Shown here: positions 38,632 to 50,985 of the stretch, piece by piece
How the letters are laid out: every line of letters begins with the position of its first letter
Position numbering within the stretch: position 1 is the stretch's first letter
NCBI RefSeq assembly: GCF_036370855.1
Contig: NC_088098.1
Location: forward strand, 41,171,981-41,235,980
Direction: 5' to 3'
DNA: 64,000 nucleotides
Source of the DNA: Dromaius novaehollandiae
Taxonomy: Eukaryota > Chordata > Aves > Casuariiformes > Dromaiidae
Notes under the pieces: generated by a model
Databases searched by the model: none
Seen by the model: only the letters and a program-made list of their open reading frames with translations
Told to the model about the DNA's origin: nothing
Made by a program: the position numbers and the translations under genes

Positions 38632-39889
38632 GTAACAAATATTTGGAACAACAAAAGCCATTGCAAACTCATATAGACAAATGTCAAAAAACATTTTTTT
38701 CCAGTGAGGGTAATATTTCCCTTTGTGGCGAGCAGTCCTAATTTGCTGGTAACACCTAATGTTGAAATGTGAACAAAGTGCTTTTTTTATGCTGAGTAGT
38801 ATTTTTATAGCAGACATTGAGATACAATTTTTGAGCTTTTTAAAAAAGCACAACTTTTTATCATGCTGCCCTCTGTTTAGAACATACTTTCTTTTCCTGT
38901 TTGTCAGCCATTTGCTACAAAGCATCACCTTAAAATTAGCTTTTCACTCAGCATTTTCCTCAAGAGCGTAAAAATCTACATGCTGTCAACCCTAAGACTT
39001 CCTGTGTTTATGTTTATACATGATAACTAGTAAGTTGTTCAGCTATAGATCTACTTCATCTAACTCATATGAATCAAGGCAGCTAGTGAGCCAATTGAGT
39101 TAAATAAGTAGCACTGTAGAGAACACTGGTGATAGGTATGTGGTTTTAAAAGCTTCCAAGTTAAGTGTATTTGTGAAGCATTATTTAAATCTTTGAAATA
39201 ATGTTACTTTAATAATCTACTTAATAGCTTAAATGTGCATATTAGTAATCTGTGTATGCATTAGTTTCAAATCAACTAACCATTGCTCCTACTGGAGGTT
39301 TCTGTTCTTACTTGTTACCTATTAAGGCAACAATTTCCAATCAACAAGGCAAAAGTTTTTGTCATCTTGGTCAGTCACCTGGATCATTCAGGCCATCTGT
39401 GGTAGCAGCTATCACCAGATCACCTTGGTTAGGCATATAAGCTAAAAGCATTACACAGAGTGAAGTCCACAGAGTTTGTGGAAATTTCACTTAGATTTTT
39501 GCATATGGAAGTGCTCTTTTGATTCCCAAGGCTTGAATTTTCTGAATAGCTGTAAATAAAGAAACAGTCCCTTTTTAAAAGTTAGCAAATTGAATGCTGT
39601 TCCTTCCCTCACCCCCCAATATATGTTTTAACAAAGGAGAAGTTAATAAAATGTCTCAGATGGTTTGCTGGAATTGTGACAAAAAGCTGGCAGAAGACTA
39701 ACGACAGCTTCGTAGTTTTCCCTTGCTCTTTACCCGTTCCCCCACTTCTTCAACAAGATGTAAAAATCAATTTTAACTCTTAAAATCTTTTGATTAGGGC
39801 AAAATAATGTGGGAAAAAAAGCTGCTAAACTTTAAAAGAGAATTTGTTATAGTACAAATCATCTAGTGTTTTTATTTTTAGAGTATTTT

Positions 39890-40080
39890 GCAAATATTAA
39901 CTAATTAATCCCAATGGACTTTGAGGGACAAAGGGAGACAGCACAGTAATCATAATCCTTGCTTCATCCATGAAAAAGAAAACAGATAAAGTTTAAGTGA
40001 TTTACCCAAGATCACATAGCAAGTCTTTTGCACAGTTAGCTATAGAATTACTACCTGTAGGCCAAGGATTAAATTCTGAT
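39890..40080 (+). repeat. MIR-like (CORE-SINE) relic, 3' half
   Basis: The order of blocks follows the MIR 3' half: 'tgcaaatattaactaattaa', then 'aaaacagataaagtttaagt', then 'gatttacccaagatcacata' and 'gcaagtctttt'. These correspond to 'attaactcatttaatcctca', 'gaaactgaggcacagagagg', and 'ttaagtaacttgcccaaggt' with 'cacacagc'. Conservation of the 'cccaagatcacatagcaagt' block is good for such an old element. Confidence 0.65.
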
Positions 40081-41393
40081 TTACATTGCTTTTTTTTCTT
40101 TATTCTGGATAATTTTTGATTAATTTATGTATGATGAAGGTGTAAGTAAAGGGGACAGGCACATCATCAATCTAAATTTCAAAGACTTGCCTTAATTTTG
40201 TAACATTGTAAAGCTTTCTTGATAAGCGAATTAACGTTAGTGAAATTATTTTTAAGGTACAAATATAAGTGGCTATGATGGATGACATTCCGCTGAACTC
40301 AAAAGTTAATTCAAGCTCTCTCCAGAAAAAACAGCCTTTTATTAGGCTTTTATGTGAGTTGATTTAGATGCTGCAGTGCAGGACCTAATGTTGGTAAGAT
40401 TAGCTAGAAAGAGTTAAAGACTTTGGAATGGAAAGCTGGCTTTGAGATGCTCTTTTGGAAGAAAGGTCAGACTTTAAATTTCATCAGAATATCTAAATGA
40501 AAGAAATAAGAAGCACCTTTTAGTGAGTATAGAAAGGTATATATACTTCACCAGCTTGCCTTAATTTATCTTGAATTTTAAATAGCTCTGGGAATGCTGC
40601 AAAGTCCTGCAGCTGATAGTTGTTAGTCTTGTCAGGTATTGGCAGTGCTGTAGACATTATAAGGTGAATTGTGATGAAGTGATATAGAATGGAAGAACAG
40701 GCGTTTCCTGTCATCTCTCCTTTCACCTGAATTTGAGAATATATAGTTTGCAATATTGAAACAATAGATACTTTTGAAGCGCATTAACTATCTTTTGAGA
40801 AATTAATATGGTAGTTTAGTAAGATAAAGTGTTTAAACAAGTAAGAAAACTGAAAAGGATACTTCAAAAACTATATGGTTATGTGCATATTTAATAGATG
40901 CTATGCTTTCAACAGCCAACCTGTCTTGTCTCTTTTGAACCATAAAAATTATATGGTGATTCTGGAGGGCTTTTTAGAAAGTCCAAATATTGAAAAATAA
41001 AATAAAAGTAATGGAGTTTTTCAGATAGCTGATTTTTGAAAACTCTTCAGACTTAAAGCAGTATTGTGATTTGCAAGTGAATAGCAGTTCTTTGAAATGG
41101 AAAATGCACAAAACAAAGTTATTCAAAGTCATCTGTTACTGTGTTCCACTGAGGACAGAAATGCTGTATTGCTTTCTCCTTCACGGTGGACACATTTGGG
41201 GGATTTCAGTAAGGTGTCCTTGAAAAAAGAATGAACTAATATTCTGTGATAGTTTATTCTGAATAAGACATAGTTCCTGCATGCAGATATGGCTATAAAT
41301 GGTTGCCTCTACTTCTCATCACAAGATAATGAGGCCTTTTGAGTGATTAGGCAGCAAGCTCAGCATAATACTTAAGAAGCATAGTTACCTCAT

Positions 41394-42025
41394 TGTCACA
41401 GATGAGTGATGCACTTCACTCATGAGAGAGAAGCAGCAATATGTTTTATTGAGACAAGACAGTGATTTAACAAAGTTCAGTGGCAGATAAAACATGATTT
41501 AACACGATTCAGGGGCAAAGTACACTTGGTTGTTTACTGTGGATGGAAGGGCCAGATGAAATTGTCAAGGAGACCCTCCCATTGAGTCATGAGGTTCAGA
41601 ATGGACCTCTTTGCTTTCCAAACTCCTCCTCAGAGGAGTCTGGGTGCAGCTGGATCCAGTCTTAGTCCCAGACTTGGTCAATGATTTATGTCTAAAGGAT
41701 TATGTGCACAATCAATCAGAGATGCAACTTAGCAAAGTTTGCAAAGTTTCAGCGTGCTGTTAGTCACTTACTGAGGATCTGACACGGGTAAGGAATCTCT
41801 TGACCTTGAGTAACCTTGAGAGGCATCCCTGCTCAAGGGAAGGTTCTGCCATGCAGGAGAGCTTAAGGGGCTCTGGGCTGCCCCTATTTATGGGGTAAGA
41901 TAGTTGACTTGTAGTCATATTTGCATACCAGCCCTGTCTGGGCGGGCGCGTGCCTAATTAGCCCCTGGCTATGTGCTGTTTGTGGAGAGGTCAGGTTGGG
42001 GTGGGGGAAAGAGCACATCCTCACA
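41394..42025 (-). mobile_element. Solo LTR of an endogenous retrovirus, antisense in intron 3
   Basis: Read on the - strand, the segment starts TGTGAGGATG and ends TCTGTGACA, that is 5'-TG...CA-3' with a short imperfect terminal inverted repeat (TGTGA/TGTCA). A TATA-like 'ccataaatagg' lies at 41882-41892, and an AATAAA signal lies at 41445-41450, about 52 bp from the 3' end. Length is about 632 bp. Flanking pentamers (ctcat and cttgt) differ by two transitions, so a target-site duplication is only possible. There is no gag, pol or env sequence on either side, so it is a solo LTR left by recombination. Orientation is opposite to ACSS3, so its polyadenylation signal would not truncate the host transcript. 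Confidence 0.72.
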
Positions 42026-44445
42026 CTTGTGATAGCGGCAGCCCTATCTTGCCTTGTCTTTAAAGACTATTTATTTTTGTAGTATGTCTTCAAAATATAC
42101 ATTGAAGATTAGAAGGCAATAATGTGCTTTTCTTTTTTTTTTTTTAAAAAAACCCTGCTTCTATGTTATGATTCAGGTCCATTCGTTTAGAGCACTGTAG
42201 TTATACCTGACAAATAAATATGTATGGTAATCTGACGTGGGTCACATAACCACACAGCCAGAGCAGTACTAGCAGGTGCAGCGTAATGACCACATAACCA
42301 CTGGTTTCTTTTAAAATGTGCACAATTCTTTTTAAGGGGAGGAGGTACAAGAAAAGTGCAGTAAATTTGGGGATAGGCTAGTGATCTCATATGTGACTGA
42401 GGCAAGAAGACGGAAGGGCTTTGTGTGTTGAATAGTGAGGACCTGAGTGCTGGATCACTTTGTAAACCTCTTCATGACACTACTGACATGTTGTGCCTGA
42501 AAGCTCGTCTGTTTTCAGGGTTTTTTTTCCCAGCTTTATTAATTGGCCTTATGAAATATATTCATTGCTTTTTCAAAACCTTGTCTTGTATGCTACTAGA
42601 AACTATAGAAGAATTTGTAGAAGGAGTCCTTACAAAGGATTAAAAGTGGTGGCCTGATGTTGGTCCTTGCTTTATCTCATCTCTACTTTTTCATACTGTT
42701 TTTTTTTCTGCAGCTCACTATTGCTGGCATTCCTCATACAGCAAACCTTTGAACTTTTCTGCTCATCCTTCAGACTAGTGATATTTCTTTCTAATCTATC
42801 ATGTAGGACTACATGGAGCCACAGAAGAGATGGGAGATGGGTGTATAAAAAGAATATGGGAGCAGAGATGCAGAGGAAGTAATGTCAGTAGGCAGAGAGG
42901 TAAAACACTAGAAAACAGCAGTTAAAACTAAAGATGATCCTATTTGTTGCACATAATAATCCATGATGCTTCCAGGCAGTAGCTGTCATTCAGGAAAGAT
43001 CAGTATTGGTATTTTTAGACTTCCTTACTGTGTACAAAGTAGTTGGTGAGCAGAAGTGGCACCATTTACAAATGACTGTAAACCTGGCATTGACAAGTCT
43101 TTCATCGTAACAATTAAATATAACAGTGTTAATATCTTACATTAATTACAGTCTCATTTCAAGGTAGCCTCCAGATGAATTTTCAGTTAAGTGCCCTGTA
43201 TTGTATTTTCTTTCATTAAAATCACAGTGGCCAAAAAAAGGAAAGATGACAAATGCTGAAATTCTAAAGCTCATCTGAAACCTTTATTTTGAATACAAAG
43301 TAATTAGCAAACTTCCCTGAATGGGGGATTTGGACTGCAAGAAAACAATTTAATCTGTGCTTTCTGTGCAAAGTTTAATGCAGCCATAACTGTGGCATTG
43401 TGGTTTGTGCCTACGTAATGAGATTTATGCTAATGTATACAATCAGTAAACTAGCTTGATCAGACTGTGAGGTGCACAAGATAAATGCACTCTTTCCAAA
43501 CCTCCAAAGGCAAGGAGATTTAAGCCTCATTCTTCTTCAGTTAAAATGTGTTCTAACAGTTTGTTTGTTACTACCTTTTGCTTCCTGAAATACAGCAGAT
43601 AAAAATACTATCAGATTTCAGTTTGCGATCTTGGGACTTTGGTTAAAATATTTCATATACAATGAAGGGAGGTTTCTTGGTTTAAATTAGGGAGCTTTAT
43701 ATAAAGCCTGAAGTTTATTTTATGAAAAAAATGCATCTTCTGAATCTACATTTGGAAATTATTCTACTATTGTAGCAGTTATTCAATAAGAAATAGAACT
43801 AAGGAAATCTGATTTTTAGTGGATTTGCATCCTGAATTGTGCAACATTCACTTGAAACACTGTAGCTGTACTTCCATCATGGATCTTATGGCTTCATCTT
43901 ATTCTTTTCTGGTAATTCTAGTTTCTTCTTATCTCTGTTTGCTTCTTTTCTTCTCTTTCCCATATTTTCCTTCCTGTGTTGTTTAATTACAGGCTGAGAA
44001 AGAATCGACAAAGTGCTGTATCGAGTTCTGAAAGATGCCACTGGGCACAGGCAGATAGTTAGGAAGCAGGCGAAACAACAGATAATTCTTGAGCTCACTG
44101 TACAGCTTTTCCTTAATGGGTGCTGACATGGAGATGCATTTTTTCTGTCTGTTCAGTAGTTTTTCTGAAACTTTGTATTATTGATTTGTTACTCAATTGT
44201 AGTTGAAAATGACCAACAGCATCAAAAGTTATTAGTGTGCTGCTGAATAAAACCCAGAACAGCAAGATCACAGAAGCTTTGTCTCCTTAGAAGACTGATC
44301 TGAACCCATTTCTACTTAGCTGGAGATAGATTTTATACATGAAGCTTCATTAATTGAATAATTTCATGGAAAACATTTTGTTAGGTTTATATAATATACA
44401 TAAATGTTACGTACGTCTATTAACAACCTAACTTGTTTATTTTAG

Positions 44446-44580
44446 CCTAAACTTATTGTAACAGCAAGTTTTGGAGTAGAACCAAAAAGGAAAGTGGAAT
44501 ACATATCCCTTCTAGAAGGAGCACTGGCAAGGGTACAGAACAAACCTGAGAAAGTTCTCATTTATAGGAGACCTAACCTG
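44446..44580 (+). CDS. ACSS3: ACSS3 exon 4
   Basis: Encodes residues 198-242 (PKLIVTASFGVEPKRKVEYISLLEGALARVQNKPEKVLIYRRPNL). 'PKLIVTASFGVEP' matches the ACSS3-specific stretch after the substrate-channel loop ('PKVVVTASFGIEP' in human, by recall). 45 codons, phase 0 on both sides. The acceptor is tttattttag|CCT and the donor CTG|gtgagt. Confidence 0.95.
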
Positions 44581-44850
44581 GTGAGTGTACCGTTATTGTG
44601 CCTTATATTAACTTTCAGATGTGTACATGGTGCTTGTGCTTTTCTCTTTTACAAGTAAAATATGTTTTGGTGTATGTGGTGTAGTTTGCTTTTGTTTTTT
44701 ATAGGAATTTTATATTCATAAGATTAAACTAGTAAATAGAACCAATACAGCAGAGAGATTACTATACAGAAAATTGAATATGCATGTCTTTTGAACCACT
44801 TCTATTTTATTCTGTTTTCTTTGAAAACTTCTCTGTTTTTCAATGGGCAG
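44581..44850 (+). other. ACSS3: ACSS3 intron 4 (270 bp)
   Basis: A short phase-0 intron from gtgagt to caatgggcag. The acceptor has a mediocre pyrimidine tract interrupted by 'aatggg'. No other content. Confidence 0.9.
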
Positions 44851-44991
44851 GGCCACATTCCTCTTGCCCCGCATCGTGATCTTGACTGGGAGGAGGAGCT
44901 TGCGAAAGCACAGCGTTATGAGTGTGTGTCTGTTCCTTCAGACCATCCACTTTATATTCTGTATACATCTGGAACAACAGGCTTGCCCAAG
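44851..44991 (+). CDS. ACSS3: ACSS3 exon 5, with AMP-binding signature
   Basis: Encodes residues 243-289 (GHIPLAPHRDLDWEEELAKAQ... to ...LYILYTSGTTGLPK). Residues 280-289, YTSGTTGLPK, are the phosphate-binding loop (A3 motif) of the adenylate-forming superfamily; the closing Gly comes from exon 6. 'DLDWEEELAKA' is typical of ACSS3. 47 codons, phase 0 at both ends; donor AAG|gtaaag. Confidence 0.97.
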
Positions 44992-47900
44992 GTAAAGGAC
45001 TATCTGTAGTCTAAGTGTCTGTGAGCAACCTATTTGCAGTACTACTTGAGAAAATATTTAATTAAAAAGGTTGAAAATGTTTGGCTAGAGCTCACTGCTA
45101 TAAATCATAATCATTGTTAAATCTCATTTGTTTAATCTCATTTGCTCACATTTCACTGCTTTTCTTATTGTCTAGGAGTAAATGATATTTGTTTGTTTAG
45201 CTAGTAGGGATATAAAAATAAACTCCATTTACTTCAAAATGCTTATACAATATGAGTGTTGAAGGTCAGCGGAGAGTCTTTTATCCATGTATAGCTTCTG
45301 TATTTTCACTGCTTGAGATAAGCATGGTACAGTCATTCAATGGCCAGATTGGTCAATATATCACTTTTGTGATAGCATTTATTGCTAAGCAGTCTTTCCT
45401 TATTCCTTATTTACATTTTAGCTAATCTTTCCCTAGATGAGATGCTGTGATTGACATTACAGATTAAATGGAATTAGGCATGTTTCAAGGGCTTGTGTTA
45501 TTGAAGTTTTGACAGTATAATTCACGTGAAAATGAAAGTTCAGACTGAGTAAGCCTAGAACACTAACATAGGGCATGCTTTGAAAATGTTTGCTTTCAAA
45601 GCCAATTAGTCTTAATAATCTCTTTTAAAAAGAATCTCAGTAAGCTGTATACATTTGTATCCCTCAAGCTCTCTGTTGTGCTGATGTAGAGCTGTACTGT
45701 TGTTGTATCTTTTTCTTGTGTTCATTGGTCTCTGCTTTGCTTCTTTACCTCAGGAAATTTATCCAGAAAATAAGGAAAGATGTTAAAATATGTAAGAAAA
45801 TGGTGAAGACTTAACATCTTATCTGGTCTTCTTGATTCTTTTGAAATGAAAATATCAAATGTCTTTTGCCTTTTGCTCTGTGACTGTCTTATGCTTAGAT
45901 CAATGTATTATCATGCATTGCTAAAGCAATACCAAAGCGGTACCAAATCTTTGAGATTTGTTACGGTTCTCGGAACAAAAAACAAGAATATTTCTTCAGT
46001 AACATGCAGTAATAAGAACTCTATATAATCATATGTTGTGATTTCTGCCGTATCTCCTCAACACAGAATAAAGAGGCTTCCTTTTCAGGGATTGATTGAA
46101 CATGTAGAGAAAGCACAATTATAAGTTTACTGAAGATTTCAAAGTTAGAACCAAATCTGGTTTGCTTGTACTTTCAAGAAGGTCTCTTTCTGTGCTACAC
46201 ATGAATTTGAGACAAGTTCCTAGAAGCCAGAAAAATGAATGTTTTAAGACACGAATATTTAAAGCAGGTGTTGTTTGGTGGGGGTGAGAAGAGTAGCTTA
46301 GCGGATTCCAGATTTCTTGGACTGTTTTATTTTCTACAGCAAAATGAAAAACTGTACCCAGTGTATACTGATAAACCCATATCTGTCTGTCAGTTCTGCC
46401 AAATCTACTCTGAATATTTGCTTGGCTCTTATAGCTCTTTTTAAAGTTTAGAAGACAGATGTCACTACAGTTTTCTAGCAGTGATCTCACCATCACAAAT
46501 TCAGAGGCAATATCACATCACTAGATAATGCTTTGAGTACTATAAAATTACTAATGATGCGGCCTATAAAGTTCAGAATCTATGGGGATATAAGGGAAAA
46601 CAAACAAACATCAAATTTGCTGAGAAAATTTTTTACTTTTGCCTTGAACATAGTTAGATTGGCACTTCAAAGCAATGTGTATATCTTAAAGTACTTAATT
46701 GTAGTCTCTGTCACAAGGTCCATGAGAAGTTCTTTTGGTACAACAGACATTTTCCTTGTTGTGAGTTTCAAAATACAGTATCTTGAAGATAAGTTACCAG
46801 AAACTTACTTCACTCTGACTTTCCAGAGGTGATAATAGACACTTTGAATTAAGGTTTACCCTTTAAAGGGAGAGATTGTCAACTAGCACTGAGTTATTCT
46901 GAGTAACTTAATGAATAAAATAACTTTTTCCAAAGGAACTTGCTTTTAATGGTCATACAAGTGAAATTCCTCAGTTATGATACCCTCATAGCAAAATTTT
47001 TCTTAGCCTCACAGCAGAGACTAAGTTTGTTTAGAAACTGAGACTAACAAAGGCAATCTGCTTTCTGAAATTCATGAAGTTTTAGTTAATGATTTTCTGT
47101 TGTAGTGGACTCAATTTTACGACATAGAGTGTAGCATGGCTAGCTCAGACATGGATGTCTGTTTTATAGATGTCTACACTGTAGACAATTGTTTGGTCAG
47201 ATGAATCTCACCTGACTTTCCGTTCAAGACATGACTTACTGTGTTCCTTCTTTGAGAAATAGATATTACAAAGTAATTTCAAAGTTTTCCCATTAATTGT
47301 GTTCCAGAGCTAGTTTTTGGCTTGCCAGGCTACAAGATGCTGTTGATGAAAACGTATTGATTAATGTGATACTCTTGTTTTAATTTTCAAATCTGTCTTG
47401 TAGAATGAGACTTTGATGTGCTTCAGTTTGCTTTCATATATATACTTCAGACTAGATATTAAACCTTTCAGAAAGAGATATCTGGTCTAAGCAAGTGGTC
47501 TGACATTGTTTAGAGTCAGTGCAGAAAGAGGGAGGTACTTTCAGGTTGTCATTTATCCCGGTTATGTGAGGCACTGGCTATTTCCACAGGTACTTCTCCT
47601 TCTCCATTGATAATACAGAGAGAGAAGACAATGTGTTTAAAACAGGTGCCTGACATTTAGGTGGCCAAAGTTTCAGTGAGATAAATCCTTGTTATCTTAT
47701 TTTTTTTGTCAGCATATATTGACTTAAGATTTGTATATTCAATTTTAATGATTGAATTCTAGTGTTTGGTAGTTATCTTCTGAAAACTATTGTCATCTAG
47801 GGTTTTTTTTTTCTTTTCTTTTTTTGCAAAGTTATTTCTTCATTGGGAACATTAGCACAAGCATATACTTGCAAGAATGGATCCTTATCTTAAATGAGAA

Positions 47901-48015
47901 GCATTGGAATTATACAACTTTAAGTCTATTACTGCTGAAAATTCAAAACTTCCTTGAAGAAGGAGTATTGTTGCTTCCTTTAAAAGATCTTAAATACTCA
48001 AATTTTCTCTTTTAG
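44992..48015 (+). other. ACSS3: ACSS3 intron 5 (3.0 kb)
   Basis: Runs from gtaaag to tctcttttag. A T-rich stretch at 47810-47825 precedes an intron-derived frame that runs on into exon 6. I see no extra exon or classified repeat. Confidence 0.85.
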
Positions 48016-48096
48016 GGTGTTGTCAGACCAACAGGTGGCTATGCAGTTATGCTGAACTGGACAATGTCAGCTATATATGGACTCAAACCTGGTGAG
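48016..48096 (+). CDS. ACSS3: ACSS3 exon 6
   Basis: Encodes residues 290-316 (GVVRPTGGYAVMLNWTMSAIYGLKPGE). G290 completes the TSGTTGLPKG signature, and the following 'GGYAVML' helix is conserved across acetyl/propionyl-CoA synthetases. 27 codons, phase 0 at both ends; donor GAG|gtaatt. Confidence 0.96.
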
Positions 48097-48176
48097 GTAA
48101 TTCTGTTTAAATTTCATTAAACTTTTTGGATCTTCTTTAAAAAAACCACTATTCTCATGGTTTTATTTGGTTTTAG
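48097..48176 (+). other. ACSS3: ACSS3 intron 6 (80 bp)
   Basis: A minimal phase-0 intron, gtaatt to ttggttttag, close to the lower size limit for vertebrate introns. It does not keep an open frame through, so retention would disrupt the protein. Confidence 0.92.
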
Positions 48177-48272
48177 GTGTGGTGGGCAGCTTCTGATTTA
48201 GGCTGGGTCGTTGGTCATTCCTACATTTGCTACGGGCCTCTCCTTCATGGGAACACTACAGTTTTGTATGAG
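48177..48272 (+). CDS. ACSS3: ACSS3 exon 7
   Basis: Encodes residues 317-348 ([32 protein letters not shown]). '[28 protein letters not shown]' is the highly conserved A4 region that lines the acyl-binding pocket in ACS/PrpE-type enzymes; the tryptophan-rich stretch contributes to specificity for short acids. 32 codons, phase 0 at both ends; donor GAG|gtaaat. It is the last exon inside the inverted-repeat interval. Confidence 0.97.
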
Positions 48273-50985
48273 GTAAATGTTTGCTATCAGCTTTGACGTT
48301 TTTGCACTAAGTGCAATGTGGAATTAGGGCACTGCTGTTCTTTTCTTCACGTTTTGTTTTCAGGTTATTTCAAAATAAAGGTATTTTTAACCTAGTACAA
48401 TATATTACACCTGGCCTCTTCTACTACTGGGTCACGGTCCAAATCTAGCTTGTGAGCTGCTTCTGATGGCTCCATGAGCAGCCAGGCTAGCATGTGGAGG
48501 AGTTGGTGAGTGCAGCTAGGCTGGTCTGTAGCTGCCCTCCTTTCTGAGGACTGCAAAGGAGAGCAAAAGCTTAGTACACTGGGTGATAAAGCTTCCTCTT
48601 TGGTCTGTATCAAGGCAGAAGATGGTGCCTGAGCTGTAGCTGTTCCAGGGTGTCTGGGCTGTAGATTAACACTTTCCTGGCCTCGTGGTCTTCATCACTG
48701 TCAGTCTTGGAGGAGAGGGGACTGTGACTCTAAGCCAGTATGAGGGGAAAACTACAGTACAGGCATATCCCACTGTTCATTGAGGATGTGTTCCTGAAAG
48801 CACAATGGTTAGTAGTACAAAGTATAGCAAATCCTGATGATCCTGTTTCTGCCTGTCCATACTTCACACCATATATACTGTCTCCATATATTTAAATTGT
48901 GTGTATTTTTTTAGTGTTTTTACTCCTCCCTCTATTACATTAATTCTTAAAGAAAACTTACTTTGGTATCCTTCAAACTCAGCTGTTTCCTCTGTGACTG
49001 GTGACAGTCACTGGAGCAGAGAGAAGTCCAAAACAACAGATAGAGAAATGAGAGATAGCGGAGTGAGTGTTCCTGTGCTGTGGAGGCGTCAGCCACAGGC
49101 CATTAGACTGTAGATCCTGTATGGGTCTGGCGGTGGATGCTGTGTCACAGGTCTGGAGATGACAGATTGTTACTGGGTCTGTGCTGGAGGCAGTCAGGAC
49201 AACGTGGTTGGAGCCAGAACTCTGAGAAGACTGATCTTTTCTTTCCTTAACCCACAAAAGGCACCTGAAGACTCAGAGGACAGGCAGGGCTTAGCTCTTC
49301 CATGTGAGGAATGAGACTTGGTGGGGTGGAGGGGAGGAGACTAGTCTAGCTGGAGTGGCTTGCTGCATCCTAACTTTGGTGCTCAAAAAAACAGTCATGG
49401 TGCCTTACATGGTTATTTTTTCAGAAGTTATTTTTCATTTTCTTATCACTGGGCATCAGGTACAGTGTTGCTTGAACTATCTTTATTCTTCAAGGAGTGA
49501 ATCCAGTATCCACCAGTGATAAAGACATGTTTCATTCAAAAGCACTCACACTGTTAGCTCTTAAGCATGCTGAGACTTGGTTGCTTGCATTCATCCTGGC
49601 ATTAGGAATTCTGCGTATATTCCAGATTCTTCAACACTGTGCAGAGTGAAGCCTGCCTAGCAATTGTTAAGTCTCTTTTAATGGTCCTAGAGGTGGAAGT
49701 TGTTTTAGCTCTGCCATCACTGTGTGCTGATCACGTCTGTCGATCTGTAGTGTTAATTAGAAATACGTGATCTGTTAGGGGAAATCCCATGGTGACTCAT
49801 AGGAGAGCATACAAGAACTCCAGAAGTACAGTGAATGTATTGAATACTGAGAGCATGAAAAAGCCTATACAACAGGTTTTGATGATATTTTGAATATAGT
49901 AATTGTTAAAGCACCATCTGTACCCAGTGCTTCTGGAGCAGGGGAGTCAGCATGGTATAGTGGAAACATACTGTTTTACAGAACATCACATGTGCAGGAA
50001 ATAGATATTTTGGTTGAACTTGCTCCATCTTCCTGCTGTCACAGCATACAAGCAAAAGTGACCACACTGGAACAGAAATGGATTGTTAGTGTTTTCAGGA
50101 ACAAGTGTTGTCAGGAAAATCCTTTGGTGTTTTCGCATCCAGTTAAGTTGGTGTTGGTTGAGACATGCCCCACTGTTATGAACTAATGCACTGCTGTTCA
50201 TGAGTAGCTGGCTAGAATTGTGCCAGAATTTTCAGAAAATGTATTTCTGAATCCTAGGGATGCTGGAGAAAACTGGACAGTTGAAATAAGGTGGGGATGC
50301 CTCCAAAATTATTTGGATGCCGTTGCATCAAACATTGTGCAACTGACTATGGCTCGCTGCATCCTGTTTTAGGTGTTAATAAGAAAGGTCCTTTAACAGT
50401 GTGAACTCTGAGCAGTAGCAAACTACTTAGCTAGATTCTCACAAGCAGAGGTGCTTCTTGAAGCAGGTCAGGAGTTTGCAAGTAAAGAAAAGCAACAGTA
50501 ATTAAGAGGCGCATGTGTGTGATACTTTGAATCAAGGGAGAAGTGCAGTTTTGAAATAAGACCTTTGATTGTCCCTGCTTATTGTTTTGGTTGAGAATGT
50601 TTTTGGATACGTGAATGAGATCTTTGCAGAGGAAGCTGAGAAAGAACCTTTGCCCATTAGGATAAAAAGGTGGGACCCAATGAGTGGGGCTGCACTGCTG
50701 TGAAATCGTCCAACACATGTCAAACATGCGTGTGACAACAGAAGGCTCTAAAACTGTCAAGAGCTCCCACACTACCCTGAAGTACTTCTCATGCTATATA
50801 AAAGGGCTCAATGCCGTGTATACCTTTGTATTTGCTAATGGCTGCTGTGTCTTACTGTTCTTCTGGCTTTCTGCTTCTCCTTTATTTCTGCCAAGACTTT
50901 TGCTTCTACTTACCTCACCTGCCCTATTTCTTCTGCTTTTTTAACTACTTTCTTAGAACATTTTAAAAATTACTCCTTCTTTCCT

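Larger units (their letters stand above)
38632..44445 (+). other. ACSS3: ACSS3 intron 3 (5.8 kb)
   Basis: Runs from gtaaca to ttgtttattttag. It holds a MIR-like relic (39890-40080) and an antisense solo LTR (about 41394-42025). Nothing else is recognised. Confidence 0.85.
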
